This document shows positions 40,699 to 48,316 of a DNA stretch of 54,427 bases, piece by piece (the first letter of the stretch is position 1; every line of letters begins with the position of its first letter). The position numbers and the translations under genes are program-made. The DNA comes from a virus: positions 1-54,427 of IMG/VR virus record IMGVR_UViG_3300006754_000023; one strand, given 5' to 3'. The notes under the pieces were generated by a model. That model was not told where the DNA came from. It made no database searches and saw nothing but the letters and a program-made list of their open reading frames with translations.

Positions 40699-41736
40699 AT
40701 GGCCTTTTTAGATAACTCTGGCGACATCATTTTAGATGCGGTCTTAACAAAGAAGGGTCGTGCCGCACTTAGTTCGGGCACCGGCCTTAACATATCCCAG
40801 TTTTCACTTGGGGATGATGAAATAAACTATGGTTTATATGACAAGAACCACCCAAGTGGTTCAGCTTACTATGATTTGGAAATTTTACAAACGCCCGTCT
40901 TGGAAAGCTTTACAGATATTAATGCAAATATTAATTATGGCCTCCTAACTTTTACTCGCAACGATATTCTCTACATGCCAGAAATGTATAGATTAGAAAA
41001 AACAGCAGTATCAGATCTCGGAATATTGTATACTTACTTGGATAAGTATTGGATTGCTGTCAATCAAGAAACTTATGACGCCCTGTTAACAACTAGTTCG
41101 CCATTCGATGGCACTAATAAGACGACAAAGGGCGGATCCGCCGGCACAAAAGCAATATATTTGGAAACAGGCTTTGATTCGACCGCACTAGATAAAACAG
41201 CGGAAGGAAGAACTTCAGCAATATCAGATTCTGACGGCCTTGTTGATTCTTCGTACACAGTGTCGGTAGATGGTAGATTTATAAATAATGTGTATGGTTT
41301 AAGTTCCGGCGCCTCTGCGTACGCTAATAGTGACTCGGGAACAGCACCAACATCCCCAGTGGCATCTTCGGTCACAACAGGGGCTTCTACACGTACCTCC
41401 TCGGGTACCCGCCTACACTATAAGAATTATACAGTGCAGTCCTCGCCAAATCAAATATATATATCTTCAGAGGGCGATTATAACGATTATACAAAAATCA
41501 GAGGCCCCGGAGCGTCTGTAACACTTTTCAGGCCCGCAGTTGAGAGTGTATTACAAACTCAAATGGCCGGCCTCCGTTCAACCAAATATAGCGATTATGG
41601 AAAGACTGGTAAAGCTATATCTGGGATTGGAGGAGGAAAAACCTTCGATTACATCGATACGATGGTTCACATCACCGGGAACACTTCTGGTGTTACCCTA
41701 TCAATACCAGTCAGAATTGTTAGAAGAGCTACTTAG
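40699..41736 (+). CDS. Virion structural protein, LTxxGR family (paralogue B)
   Basis: The protein is 345 residues and is a paralogue of the preceding gene, with the same N-terminal ILDAVLTxxGR and GDDEIxY motifs and the same C-terminal FDYIDT strand. The middle is more divergent and richer in Ser, Thr and Gly. A GAGGAGAAA ribosome site precedes the start after a 53-base AT-rich spacer. The pair may form hetero-oligomers or alternate around the tail. Confidence 0.6.
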   Translation: MAFLDNSGDIILDAVLTKKGRAALSSGTGLNISQFSLGDDEINYGLYDKNHPSGSAYYDLEILQTPVLESFTDINANINYGLLTFTRNDILYMPEMYRLEKTAVSDLGILYTYLDKYWIAVNQETYDALLTTSSPFDGTNKTTKGGSAGTKAIYLETGFDSTALDKTAEGRTSAISDSDGLVDSSYTVSVDGRFINNVYGLSSGASAYANSDSGTAPTSPVASSVTTGASTRTSSGTRLHYKNYTVQSSPNQIYISSEGDYNDYTKIRGPGASVTLFRPAVESVLQTQMAGLRSTKYSDYGKTGKAISGIGGGKTFDYIDTMVHITGNTSGVTLSIPVRIVRRAT

Positions 41737-41745
41737 GAGTTAAAG

Positions 41746-42855
41746 ATGCCAAGAAATTATTTAGATGTCACAGACACTACTGAAACCAGAACCTTACTTC
41801 ATGAGGTTCTTCCGCTTACTGGTACTATAGTTAGTGGAACTTATGGAGCATTTCGTTCAGAAAGAAACGTTAAAGACTATACGCACGGCCAATTTCAATC
41901 TGTGTATGATTATCCATATTTGAGTTCTTCCGCAAACCATATTCTTGATATAACTGTAGGGTACGATGAATCATCATACCTTTCGTCAAGCTTGAGACGT
42001 GTTATGCAGAAGAAAAAGATAAACATGTACAACCAGTTCGCGCAACTTTTACTTGGTTATACTGGCTCAACTGCCGATGGTATTCGTAGATTTGAGGGCG
42101 ATCTGAACAGCGACGGCGCAGGGCTTATGAAGGAGTGCTTCTTTATTAGTTTCTCAAGGCTTCTAACAAAAGACCAAGTCAAGAAAGGCTCTTTCTCGAT
42201 GACTCTCGGAACAGGATCTTGGGACAAACCGTTTATGACAAGCGGTAGTGCCGTTAAAGCCAGAATATTATCTGATGTGTCTGCATCAACTGATAGCTCT
42301 AATGTGGGCATTTGTGATGGCGGAGAATACGGACTCTTATACGATAGTGGCGACGTCAAGAAGTCGTCAACAGTTCACGGCCTTGTATTTTATCAAGCGG
42401 GAATTGTAGTGCTTTCCTCTTCTGCATTTACGTCAGCCAGCGCAGCGGATTGGGGTGATCCTCGCGTTGCTGCAGAGTTTGCAACTAATAAGGGCCACTA
42501 TGCAGGAAATCTTAGTGTTGCAGACACATTTAGAAGCGCTTCAATTTCAGCCTCTTGTGACGCTTTACGGCATAGAATTAAAAACATTTCGTTCAACAAT
42601 ACAACTGAAATCAATTCAAAGATATATTTCTGTCGTGTACCACATAACAGATTTAACTATAGTGCAAATCCAACCTACACTAGCGGCAGTAAAATTGTTG
42701 TTAAGAACGACGCAGCAGATCATCCGGTGTCATACATCACCACAGTTGGCTTATATAATGGAAGCGGCGAGCTTCTCGCAGTAGCTAAACTATCAGAACC
42801 TCTTAGGAAAGATCCCACTAACGATGTTACCATCCGAGTCCGCTTAGACTATTGA
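41746..42855 (+). CDS. Virion structural protein (paralogue C)
   Basis: This 369-residue protein has an N-terminal alpha/beta part (HILDITVGYDESSYLSSSLRRVMQKKKINMYNQFAQLLLG) and a beta C-terminus with the motif FNYSANPTYTSGSKI, followed by ITTVGLYNGSGELLAVAKLSEPL and TIRVRLDY. The next gene has the same C-terminal motif set, so the two are paralogues in that domain. It probably forms part of the tail or fibre. No enzymatic motif is visible. Confidence 0.55.
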   Translation: MPRNYLDVTDTTETRTLLHEVLPLTGTIVSGTYGAFRSERNVKDYTHGQFQSVYDYPYLSSSANHILDITVGYDESSYLSSSLRRVMQKKKINMYNQFAQLLLGYTGSTADGIRRFEGDLNSDGAGLMKECFFISFSRLLTKDQVKKGSFSMTLGTGSWDKPFMTSGSAVKARILSDVSASTDSSNVGICDGGEYGLLYDSGDVKKSSTVHGLVFYQAGIVVLSSSAFTSASAADWGDPRVAAEFATNKGHYAGNLSVADTFRSASISASCDALRHRIKNISFNNTTEINSKIYFCRVPHNRFNYSANPTYTSGSKIVVKNDAADHPVSYITTVGLYNGSGELLAVAKLSEPLRKDPTNDVTIRVRLDY

Positions 42856-42867
42856 GATGGTAAAAGT

Positions 42868-44178
42868 ATGGCATTTAAGAAATTTAAAAAGCACGAAGTT
42901 TTAACAAACACTATGCGCTCGTTTCCGAGCGTGGACTTTTTTATTTACAACGGAAAGGTTTATTATAACCAAATGCCAGATCTCCCTGGCGTTCGTCCAC
43001 CATGGCATGACGGCTCCGCTGTTGCTCATAAAGTTAGGAACGTTCCAGCCGGTTATATAAACTTGTATGAATATAATATTGACCGCGGCGAACACACGAC
43101 CGGTCGCTATGTCGGTCTCGACCCTTCTATACCTGACAATAATATGATCTATCCATGGATCTCAAAAGATTCCGCTGGTTCAAGTTTTAAGACTGTTGGA
43201 GAAGTGTCCTACGCAACCGAGTTCGATGTTGGAGATATCATCCGATCAGAGTACCCATTATCAGCCTCGATTACAAGTCAGTATATTGGATTACCCTCTT
43301 CTTCTCTCGACGTAGATGGAGACGACGAAACCGGCAAGGGCATATATAGCGCATCGTATATGGCACTCAAAAACAGATTGAATTATTTGGGAGCAAGAAG
43401 CGAACATTATCTGGTATCTTCATCACTATTTCCGCGGACCAAAAACGAAGCTCCGCTAAATATAATACATATACCATCTATTTTTTATGGTTCTCGAATC
43501 GAGCCTGGAACGGTGTCACTTAAGTGGTATTTTACTGGTTCATTAGCCGGAGAATTAAGAGACAAGAATCAAAACGGAGAATTGATACAAGTAACCTCAT
43601 CAGACTCCCCACTCTACAATGGTAAAGTAGCGGGCGTTGTAATGTATGATGAGGGGTTCATCTTGTTAACAGGCTCGTGGAAGTTGAATAACAAATCTAT
43701 TCACATGCACTCTGCTGCCCGCGGCCGAGCCGCGTTGTCCGACGCTCCTCGCTGGAAGTATTTTGCTGCCGGCGCGAACGACGGCAACAACACAAGCGAC
43801 ACCGGCGCAACATTCAACTCGGCGTCTTTTGCAATGTCATTTAAAGGCCGCACAGAAACCCAGGTGCTAACAATGTTCGCTCACGCAAAACGAGGGGAAG
43901 TTAATTATTCTAACAATCCAACATTTATTAAAAAAGGCCAAGAATTAATTTTTAAGACATCCTCCACGGTATATCATGAGAATGATGAGGTAGAACTGGT
44001 GAATTTCGTAAGCTCAAGTTACCTCAAGCACTCTGCCTCTTTTAAAAGGCAAGTCTATATCTCTAAAGTGGCGATATATGACAAAAGCAAGAATCTGATA
44101 GGAGTCGCTACGCTAGGTTCTCCAGTATTAAAAGAAGAAAATCAGGACTATACATTCAAACTCAAGTTGGATATATGA
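42868..44178 (+). CDS. Virion structural protein (paralogue D)
   Basis: The protein has 436 residues. Its C-terminal 100 residues match the preceding gene in pattern (VNYSNNPTFIKKGQEL, then ISKVAIYDKSKNLIGVATLGSPV and TFKLKLDI), while the N-terminal region is different and longer (FFIYNGKVYYNQMPD, then PAGYINLYEYNIDRG). It contains a Lys-rich N-terminus. It closes the long virion block, and the stop overlaps the next start as ATGA. Confidence 0.55.
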   Translation: MAFKKFKKHEVLTNTMRSFPSVDFFIYNGKVYYNQMPDLPGVRPPWHDGSAVAHKVRNVPAGYINLYEYNIDRGEHTTGRYVGLDPSIPDNNMIYPWISKDSAGSSFKTVGEVSYATEFDVGDIIRSEYPLSASITSQYIGLPSSSLDVDGDDETGKGIYSASYMALKNRLNYLGARSEHYLVSSSLFPRTKNEAPLNIIHIPSIFYGSRIEPGTVSLKWYFTGSLAGELRDKNQNGELIQVTSSDSPLYNGKVAGVVMYDEGFILLTGSWKLNNKSIHMHSAARGRAALSDAPRWKYFAAGANDGNNTSDTGATFNSASFAMSFKGRTETQVLTMFAHAKRGEVNYSNNPTFIKKGQELIFKTSSTVYHENDEVELVNFVSSSYLKHSASFKRQVYISKVAIYDKSKNLIGVATLGSPVLKEENQDYTFKLKLDI

Positions 44179-44519
44179 AAATACCAATAAAGATTATAGC
44201 CCCCAAATTTCTAAAGACAATATCATGGGTTGTAGATATATCTGCTATAACGCTATATCCGTTTATCGTAAGCAGAGAAGTAATGTCTGATGATGTATTA
44301 AACCATGAAAGTATACACATCGTTCAACAAAAAGAACTTTTTGTGGTATTCTTTTATATGTTGTATGCCTGGGATTGGATTGTCGGATTAATAAAATACC
44401 GCGACAAACAGAAGGCTTATTTCCGAATTAGATTCGAACAAGAAGCTTATGACCAAATGTGTACAGAAGAATATTTAGCGAAAAGAAAAAAGTTTAGTTG
44501 GCGAAACTACAAGGTTTAA
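44175..44519 (+). CDS. Small HExxH protein, putative membrane-associated zinc peptidase
   Basis: This 114-residue protein has the zincin motif H44-E45-S-I-H48 in a short helix (VLNHESIHIVQQKE), followed by a hydrophobic helix (LFVVFFYMLYAWDWIVGLI) and then FRIRFEQEAYDQ, whose glutamates (E88 or E90) could be the third zinc ligand. This HExxH, membrane helix, E-x-E-A-Y layout is seen in small uncharacterised bacterial and phage proteins. The substrate is unknown. It overlaps the last structural gene and sits directly before the RuvC-like gene. Confidence 0.55.
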   Translation: MKIPIKIIAPKFLKTISWVVDISAITLYPFIVSREVMSDDVLNHESIHIVQQKELFVVFFYMLYAWDWIVGLIKYRDKQKAYFRIRFEQEAYDQMCTEEYLAKRKKFSWRNYKV

Positions 44520-44520
44520 A

Positions 44521-45075
44521 ATGGTTATTGGGTTTGATATTAGTACCAGTATAACTGGTGTTGCATTAATTGCGGAAGGCGAGTTAATTTATTATGATTC
44601 GTTTGATCTTAGAAAATATAAAGATGTGTTTGAAAAAACAGTAGCTTTTAAAGAGAAATTGTTAGATCTATATGAAATGTATCAGTTGGATAACGAAGTT
44701 CATTTTGGCAATTCTGATTATCCGATAGAACATATTTATATCGAACAATCGCTCCATATGTTTATGGGCGGCAAGTCGTCGGCTAAAACTCTCTCAACAC
44801 TCACCCGATTTAATGGCATAGCATCATGGCTTATTTATGAATTGTTTGAAATCAAGCCAAAGTTTATTGGAGCCTCATCCGCTAGAAAACATGCCGGCAT
44901 TAAAGTCCCAAGAGGCCAGAAAGCAAAACAGGTTGCGCTAGAACATCTTCTTAAAAACGAACCAGCATTTAAGATAGAATATACAAGATATGGTAATCCA
45001 AAGCCAGAAAGCTATGACCGCGCCGATGCTATTGTTGTAGCTAAAGCCGGCTATAACTTGGAACAAAATAATTAA
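44521..45075 (+). CDS. RuvC-like Holliday junction resolvase
   Basis: This 184-residue protein fits the RuvC-type RNase H fold. The first strand carries GFDIS with D6, a second acidic residue lies in YIEQS (E75), and the last helix carries SYDRADAIVVAK with D166 and D169, which complete the metal-binding site. A short basic segment (KVPRGQKAKQVALEHLL) precedes that helix, as in RuvC. It would cut branched DNA during replication, recombination or packaging, the job endonuclease VII does in T4. It is the last gene before the chaperone promoter. Confidence 0.75.
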   Translation: MVIGFDISTSITGVALIAEGELIYYDSFDLRKYKDVFEKTVAFKEKLLDLYEMYQLDNEVHFGNSDYPIEHIYIEQSLHMFMGGKSSAKTLSTLTRFNGIASWLIYELFEIKPKFIGASSARKHAGIKVPRGQKAKQVALEHLLKNEPAFKIEYTRYGNPKPESYDRADAIVVAKAGYNLEQNN

Positions 45076-45084
45076 GAAAAAAGC

Positions 45085-45112
45085 TTGACATTATTTCAAA
45101 AAGGGTTATATT
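45085..45112 (+). promoter_or_regulatory. Sigma70-type promoter of the hsp20 gene
   Basis: TTGACA at 45085-45090, a 16-base spacer, and TATATT at 45107-45112. The -35 lies in the 8-mer CTTGACAT shared by three other promoters in the window. Predicted transcription starts at the left arm of the inverted repeat at 45118. Confidence 0.65.
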
Positions 45113-45117
45113 TATAA

Positions 45118-45145
45118 GACGAACAGAGTATTGTACCTGTTCGTC
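45118..45145 (+). promoter_or_regulatory. Inverted repeat (operator or 5' hairpin) upstream of hsp20
   Basis: A perfect 9-base inverted repeat, GACGAACAG at 45118-45126 and CTGTTCGTC at 45137-45145, with a 10-base loop. It starts at about the expected transcription start of the hsp20 promoter. The layout resembles the CIRCE operator of heat-shock genes (9-base arms, 9-base spacer), but the sequence is different. It may be a repressor site, a stable 5' RNA hairpin, or a terminator for upstream transcripts, since ATTTTATA follows. Confidence 0.6.
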
Positions 45146-45180
45146 ATTTTATACTAACAATGATAAAAAGGAGAAATAAA

Positions 45181-45666
45181 ATGCCAAATCTTATTCGTAG
45201 AGGCGCCCAACCCGCGCGCCAAATTTCAAAGCGGGAATTCCTGACTCCATTTGATGAAATATTCAATAACTTGATGGGAGATATGTTTCCAACATTCCAT
45301 CAGGAGTTCGGACAAGACTTTTTTGTACAAGGATCATATCCAAAGTGCAATGTATTGAATTTTGATGATCGCGTTGAAATTGAAGCCGCAATTCCGGGGC
45401 TTACAAAAGAAGACGTATCTGTTGAGGTTGTGGACGGCGTACTTACGATCAAGGCCGAGAGCAACCAACGTGCCAATGTTGAAGATTCGCAATATGTTAA
45501 GCGAGAAGTTAAACGCTCCGCATTCGCACGCTCCTTCCGCCTCGGGGATAATCTGGTGGAAAGAGACATCTCAGGCGCGTTTGAAAATGGAATCTTAACT
45601 ATCACACTTCCGAAGGTTCAGCCTACGAACATTGAACCCGCTGTGCACAAGATTGAGATTCGCTGA
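45181..45666 (+). CDS. Small heat-shock protein Hsp20
   Basis: The protein is 161 residues from ATG 45181, with AAGGAG nine bases upstream; a longer frame from 45160 is not supported. Residues about 55-150 form the alpha-crystallin domain: VEIEAAIPGLTKEDVSVEV, then GVLTIKAE, VKREVKRSAFARSFRL, and ENGILTITLPK. The tail has the I-x-I motif (I158-E-I160) used for oligomer contacts. It holds unfolded proteins and may help assemble the very large virion proteins. Hsp20 genes occur in many marine T4-like phages. It has its own promoter and terminator. Confidence 0.92.
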   Translation: MPNLIRRGAQPARQISKREFLTPFDEIFNNLMGDMFPTFHQEFGQDFFVQGSYPKCNVLNFDDRVEIEAAIPGLTKEDVSVEVVDGVLTIKAESNQRANVEDSQYVKREVKRSAFARSFRLGDNLVERDISGAFENGILTITLPKVQPTNIEPAVHKIEIR

Positions 45667-45672
45667 AATCAA

Positions 45673-45698
45673 GCCCCCCTGCAATGGGGGGCATTTTC
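45673..45698 (+). terminator. Rho-independent terminator after hsp20
   Basis: GCCCCCC (45673-45679) pairs with GGGGGGC (45686-45692) around a six-base loop, followed by ATTTTCT. The stem is strong and the T run short. It isolates hsp20 from the FKBP promoter, whose -35 begins four bases later. Confidence 0.8.
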
Positions 45699-45701
45699 TA
45701 C

Positions 45702-45730
45702 TTGACATGTGTAGGATTACATGTTACTAT
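45702..45730 (+). promoter_or_regulatory. Sigma70-type promoter of the FKBP gene
   Basis: TTGACA at 45702-45707, a 17-base spacer, and TACTAT at 45725-45730; a TATAAT at 45728-45733 would need a 20-base spacer. The -35 again lies in CTTGACAT. A good ribosome site (TAGGAG) precedes the ATG at 45767. Confidence 0.7.
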
Positions 45731-45766
45731 AATTAAGATGATCTTTCATCATACCTAGGAGATAAA

Positions 45767-46330
45767 ATGAAAGTAACAACCGGACACAATGTTAGTGTCC
45801 ATTACAAAGGTACCCTCTCGGATGGTACCGAATTTGATAATTCGAGAACACGCGGAACTGCAATTAACTTTGAAGTTGGATCACCCCGGATGATTCGTGG
45901 CTTTAATGATGCGGTTGTGGGAATGGCTGTCGGAGAGACTAAATCGGTCACTCTAGAGCCGGATGCCGCATATGGCCCACGCAACGAGAATGCCTTCCAG
46001 AAGGTACCTCGGGAAGCCTTTGGTCCAGATTTTGAGTTTCGTGTCGGAGGGACTATTCAAGGAAACGGCCCAGCAGGCCCATTCTTGGCAAAGATCTTCG
46101 AACTTCAGGACGATCATGTGGTTCTTGATATGAACCATCCATTGGCCGGCCAACATCTTAGCTTTGAGATCGAGGTTGTCTCGGTCGATGGTGGAGAAGT
46201 TTCGGTAACCAGCGGAACATGGACTCCGAAGATGAAGAAAGCCCAACTTCTTGAATTCGCTCGCGAGCGTGGATTGGACGTCAATACACGTACGACTAAG
46301 AAGCAACTTATCGCTGCCCTTCAGGGATAA
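45767..46330 (+). CDS. SlyD-type FKBP peptidyl-prolyl isomerase with C-terminal SAP/HeH-like domain
   Basis: This 187-residue protein has the FKBP core (VSVHYKGTLSDGTEFDNS, then MIRGFNDAVVGMAVGETKSV and AAYGPRNE), interrupted at about residues 75-130 by the chaperone flap typical of SlyD, and closing with MNHPLAGQHLSFEIEVV. Such enzymes turn proline bonds and hold nascent chains. SlyD proteins normally end in a His-rich tail. Here residues 152-186 instead read WTPKMKKAQLLEFARERGL, then TTKKQLIAALQG, a SAP or HeH-type helix pair often used to bind DNA. It is transcribed alone, between its own promoter and terminator. Confidence 0.88.
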   Translation: MKVTTGHNVSVHYKGTLSDGTEFDNSRTRGTAINFEVGSPRMIRGFNDAVVGMAVGETKSVTLEPDAAYGPRNENAFQKVPREAFGPDFEFRVGGTIQGNGPAGPFLAKIFELQDDHVVLDMNHPLAGQHLSFEIEVVSVDGGEVSVTSGTWTPKMKKAQLLEFARERGLDVNTRTTKKQLIAALQG

Positions 46331-46345
46331 TAGAATACAAATAAT

Positions 46346-46380
46346 AACAAGCCCTCGGTAAACGAGGGCTTGTTTTGTTT
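46346..46380 (+). terminator. Rho-independent terminator after FKBP
   Basis: A 12-base-pair stem (AACAAGCCCTCG with CGAGGGCTTGTT), a five-base loop, and a T-rich tail TTTTGTTTTG. This is a textbook intrinsic terminator. Confidence 0.92.
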
Positions 46381-46424
46381 TGAGTGAACTATATAGAGTA
46401 TTATATAATAAGGAGAATTATAAA

Positions 46425-46811
46425 ATGGCCGTTACCGTTACCAATCAAACAAGTCCACTGGGCAGCAAAATTGTTCAAGACAACAGCTGCGGAGCCGACG
46501 CGGGAAGCAGCGCTGTCGCCGCGACCGACAATGCAACCGGTGCTGCCGGCACGCTTTATCTGGTAGAAATTGACAATTCTTCTTACTCAACTGATATATT
46601 TTTTAAATTAGCCGACACTACAAACGCCACGGCAGGCACAACAGCAGCGTCGATGGTTTTGCTCTGCCCTGCGAGTTCTAAGCGTAGTTATGTGTTCCCA
46701 GAAGGAATTGTATTTGATAACGGCTTTAGCCACTGGTGTACAACCGGAGCAGCCGAAGGTTCGACCGCAGTGTTAGCCACACCGGCAACCGTCAGATACG
46801 TAACTACTTGA
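46425..46811 (+). CDS. Small virion-like (decoration/coat-type) protein
   Basis: This 128-residue protein starts at ATG 46425, with AAGGAG ten bases upstream. It is rich in Ala, Thr, Ser and Gly, has only a few charged residues, and is predicted to be all beta (GTLYLVEIDNSSYSTDIFFKLAD, then MVLLCPASSKRSYVFPEGI and ATVRYVTT). The composition and single-domain beta fold are like small capsid decoration or head-fibre proteins. It lies alone between a strong terminator and the primase promoter. Just upstream is an AT-rich stretch (ATTATATAATA) that may serve as a late-type promoter. The function is inferred only. Confidence 0.55.
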   Translation: MAVTVTNQTSPLGSKIVQDNSCGADAGSSAVAATDNATGAAGTLYLVEIDNSSYSTDIFFKLADTTNATAGTTAASMVLLCPASSKRSYVFPEGIVFDNGFSHWCTTGAAEGSTAVLATPATVRYVTT

Positions 46812-46824
46812 TAGCAAAAACTTC

Positions 46825-46853
46825 TTGACATCACTTATGGATTGTGTTACCTT
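46825..46853 (+). promoter_or_regulatory. Sigma70-type promoter of the primase unit
   Basis: TTGACA at 46825-46830, a 17-base spacer, and TACCTT at 46848-46853, in the shared CTTGACAT context. TATAAATG at 46853-46860 differs by one base from the T4 late consensus TATAAATA, so the site could also serve late. Confidence 0.6.
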
Positions 46854-46870
46854 ATAAATGAGGGTGGCAC

Positions 46871-47809
46871 ATGAACAGAAAAGAAGCAAAGAAGATCCTG
46901 TATGAAACGCTTGGGCACTACTCAGACAAAGGCAACGAATTACTTTTCGCGTGTCCGGCATGCAATCACCACAAGCGTAAGTTCTCAGTTAACTTGGATA
47001 AAAATGCTTATAAGTGTTGGGTTTGCGATTATCGCGGTCGTAATATTAGGCGTGTTGTTAGGCGTTTTGGTTCGTATACACAACTACAGAAATGGGACGC
47101 AATTACAAACCGGTCAGATCTTGAAAGATTTGCTGACCTCTTTATGGCACCAGAGTCTGGAGAAAGCCCGCAGAAACTCGAACTCCCGTCAGAATTCGTA
47201 AGCCTTTGTCACAGCAACATACCCGCCACGGGCTTATATGCTTTGCGCTATTTAGAATCCCGCGGCATTACGAAAGACGATATCATACGATGGAAGATAG
47301 GATATTGCTTCAGCGGCGAATATAGAAATAGAATTATTTTTCCGTCCTTTGATAATGACGGCGATGTGAATTACTTTGTTGGTCGATCATATTCCGGAGA
47401 TTCTTATAAATATAAAAACCCCAAAGCTTCGAAGAATATAATTTTTAACCACCTATATATCGACTGGAATAAAGATTTAACCATAGTAGAGGGAATTTTT
47501 GATGCACTGGTCGCAGGAAACGCTGTTCCTATATTGGGTTCAACATTACGGTCTGACTCCGAACTTATACGAGAAATCGTTAAAAACGACACCCCAGTCT
47601 TCATTGCCCTCGACCCAGATGCCGCAGACAAAGAGCGTCGGGTTATTAAGACGTTGCTTAAATATGATATCGAACTTTATAAGATCGATGTCGCCGGATA
47701 CGAAGATGTAGGTTCGATGCCAAAGAGCATATTTGAAGAAAGAAAAAACAATGCTGTATTTATCGATAACGACGACTATTTATTATTAGATTTATTATCG
47801 GCAATATAG
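46871..47809 (+). CDS. DNA primase (DnaG/T4 gp61 type)
   Basis: This 312-residue protein has an N-terminal zinc finger with C28-x2-C31 and C49-x2-C52 (CPACNHHKRKFSVNL, then YKCWVCD). It is followed by the RNA-polymerase region (GYCFSGEYRNRIIFPSFD, then YFVGRSYS and YKYKNPK). The TOPRIM domain has the glutamate E207 in TIVEGIFDAL and the D-x-D motif D248/D250 in IALDPDAADKERR. It makes RNA primers for lagging-strand synthesis. No helicase is fused, as in T4. The length fits a compact phage primase. It starts the unit that also contains the tagged small proteins. Confidence 0.9.
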   Translation: MNRKEAKKILYETLGHYSDKGNELLFACPACNHHKRKFSVNLDKNAYKCWVCDYRGRNIRRVVRRFGSYTQLQKWDAITNRSDLERFADLFMAPESGESPQKLELPSEFVSLCHSNIPATGLYALRYLESRGITKDDIIRWKIGYCFSGEYRNRIIFPSFDNDGDVNYFVGRSYSGDSYKYKNPKASKNIIFNHLYIDWNKDLTIVEGIFDALVAGNAVPILGSTLRSDSELIREIVKNDTPVFIALDPDAADKERRVIKTLLKYDIELYKIDVAGYEDVGSMPKSIFEERKNNAVFIDNDDYLLLDLLSAI

Positions 47810-47820
47810 GAGAAGATAGT

Positions 47821-48279
47821 ATGAAAGTCGCGCGCTCAGAACTTAAAAAAATAATCAAAGAAGAATTAGAAGCAGCCTTATCTGAAGACAACCCAGCATC
47901 CGGCGAGAATCCACAGGCGATCGCTGATGTTGCCGACGCATTAGGCCAATCAGAAGTTGTTATGAACACGGTACAACAGTTATCACAGGACCCTGAATTG
48001 GCAGCAATATTGGCGGCTGCTATGGAAGAGGGTAACCTAGGCGAAACTTATGATCGCTCCGCCCAAGATTTAAACACAGCAAAAACTGCGATGATAGGTG
48101 GCGGAACAATAGCTATCGCCAGCCTTATTGCCTCTTCTCCCACTTCTGTTTTTGCTGTAGAGTTCTTGCCATGGCTGGCTGCTAACCCAGCAGCTGCAGC
48201 ACTGGGGATAGTGGGCGGCCCGCTGTTGATGGCTCTTGGAGTATTGATCGCGAAGAACGCCCTTAACAACACTAAGTAA
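47821..48279 (+). CDS. Tagged small protein 1 with Ala-rich hydrophobic C-terminus
   Basis: This 152-residue protein starts MKVARSELKKIIKEELEAAL-SE, an amphipathic helix that ends in the (L/I)-x-E triplet L20-S21-E22. Three downstream neighbours share the same helix. The middle is acidic. Residues about 90-150 form two hydrophobic Ala/Gly-rich helices (GGGTIAIASLIASS and LGIVGGPLLMALGVLIAKN), so the mature part may insert into a membrane. No family is recognised. If the tag is a head-targeting peptide, this could be an internal head protein that reaches the host membrane. Confidence 0.6.
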   Translation: MKVARSELKKIIKEELEAALSEDNPASGENPQAIADVADALGQSEVVMNTVQQLSQDPELAAILAAAMEEGNLGETYDRSAQDLNTAKTAMIGGGTIAIASLIASSPTSVFAVEFLPWLAANPAAAALGIVGGPLLMALGVLIAKNALNNTK

Positions 48280-48291
48280 AGTAATAAGAAT

Positions 48292-48316
48292 ATGAAAATC
48301 ACAAAACAACAACTTA
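48292..48316 (+). repeat. 25-base direct repeat, copy 1 (tag-coding)
   Basis: The first 25 bases of the gene are identical to 48549-48573, in the same reading frame, and encode the start of the N-terminal tag. Similarity ends soon after the tag, except for another 13 shared bases around the KEEI codons. Confidence 0.85.

Noticed and set aside
45118-45145. Classical CIRCE operator before hsp20
   Set aside because: The arm sequences (GACGAACAG/CTGTTCGTC) do not match the CIRCE arms. Only the geometry is alike, so it is reported as a new inverted repeat.
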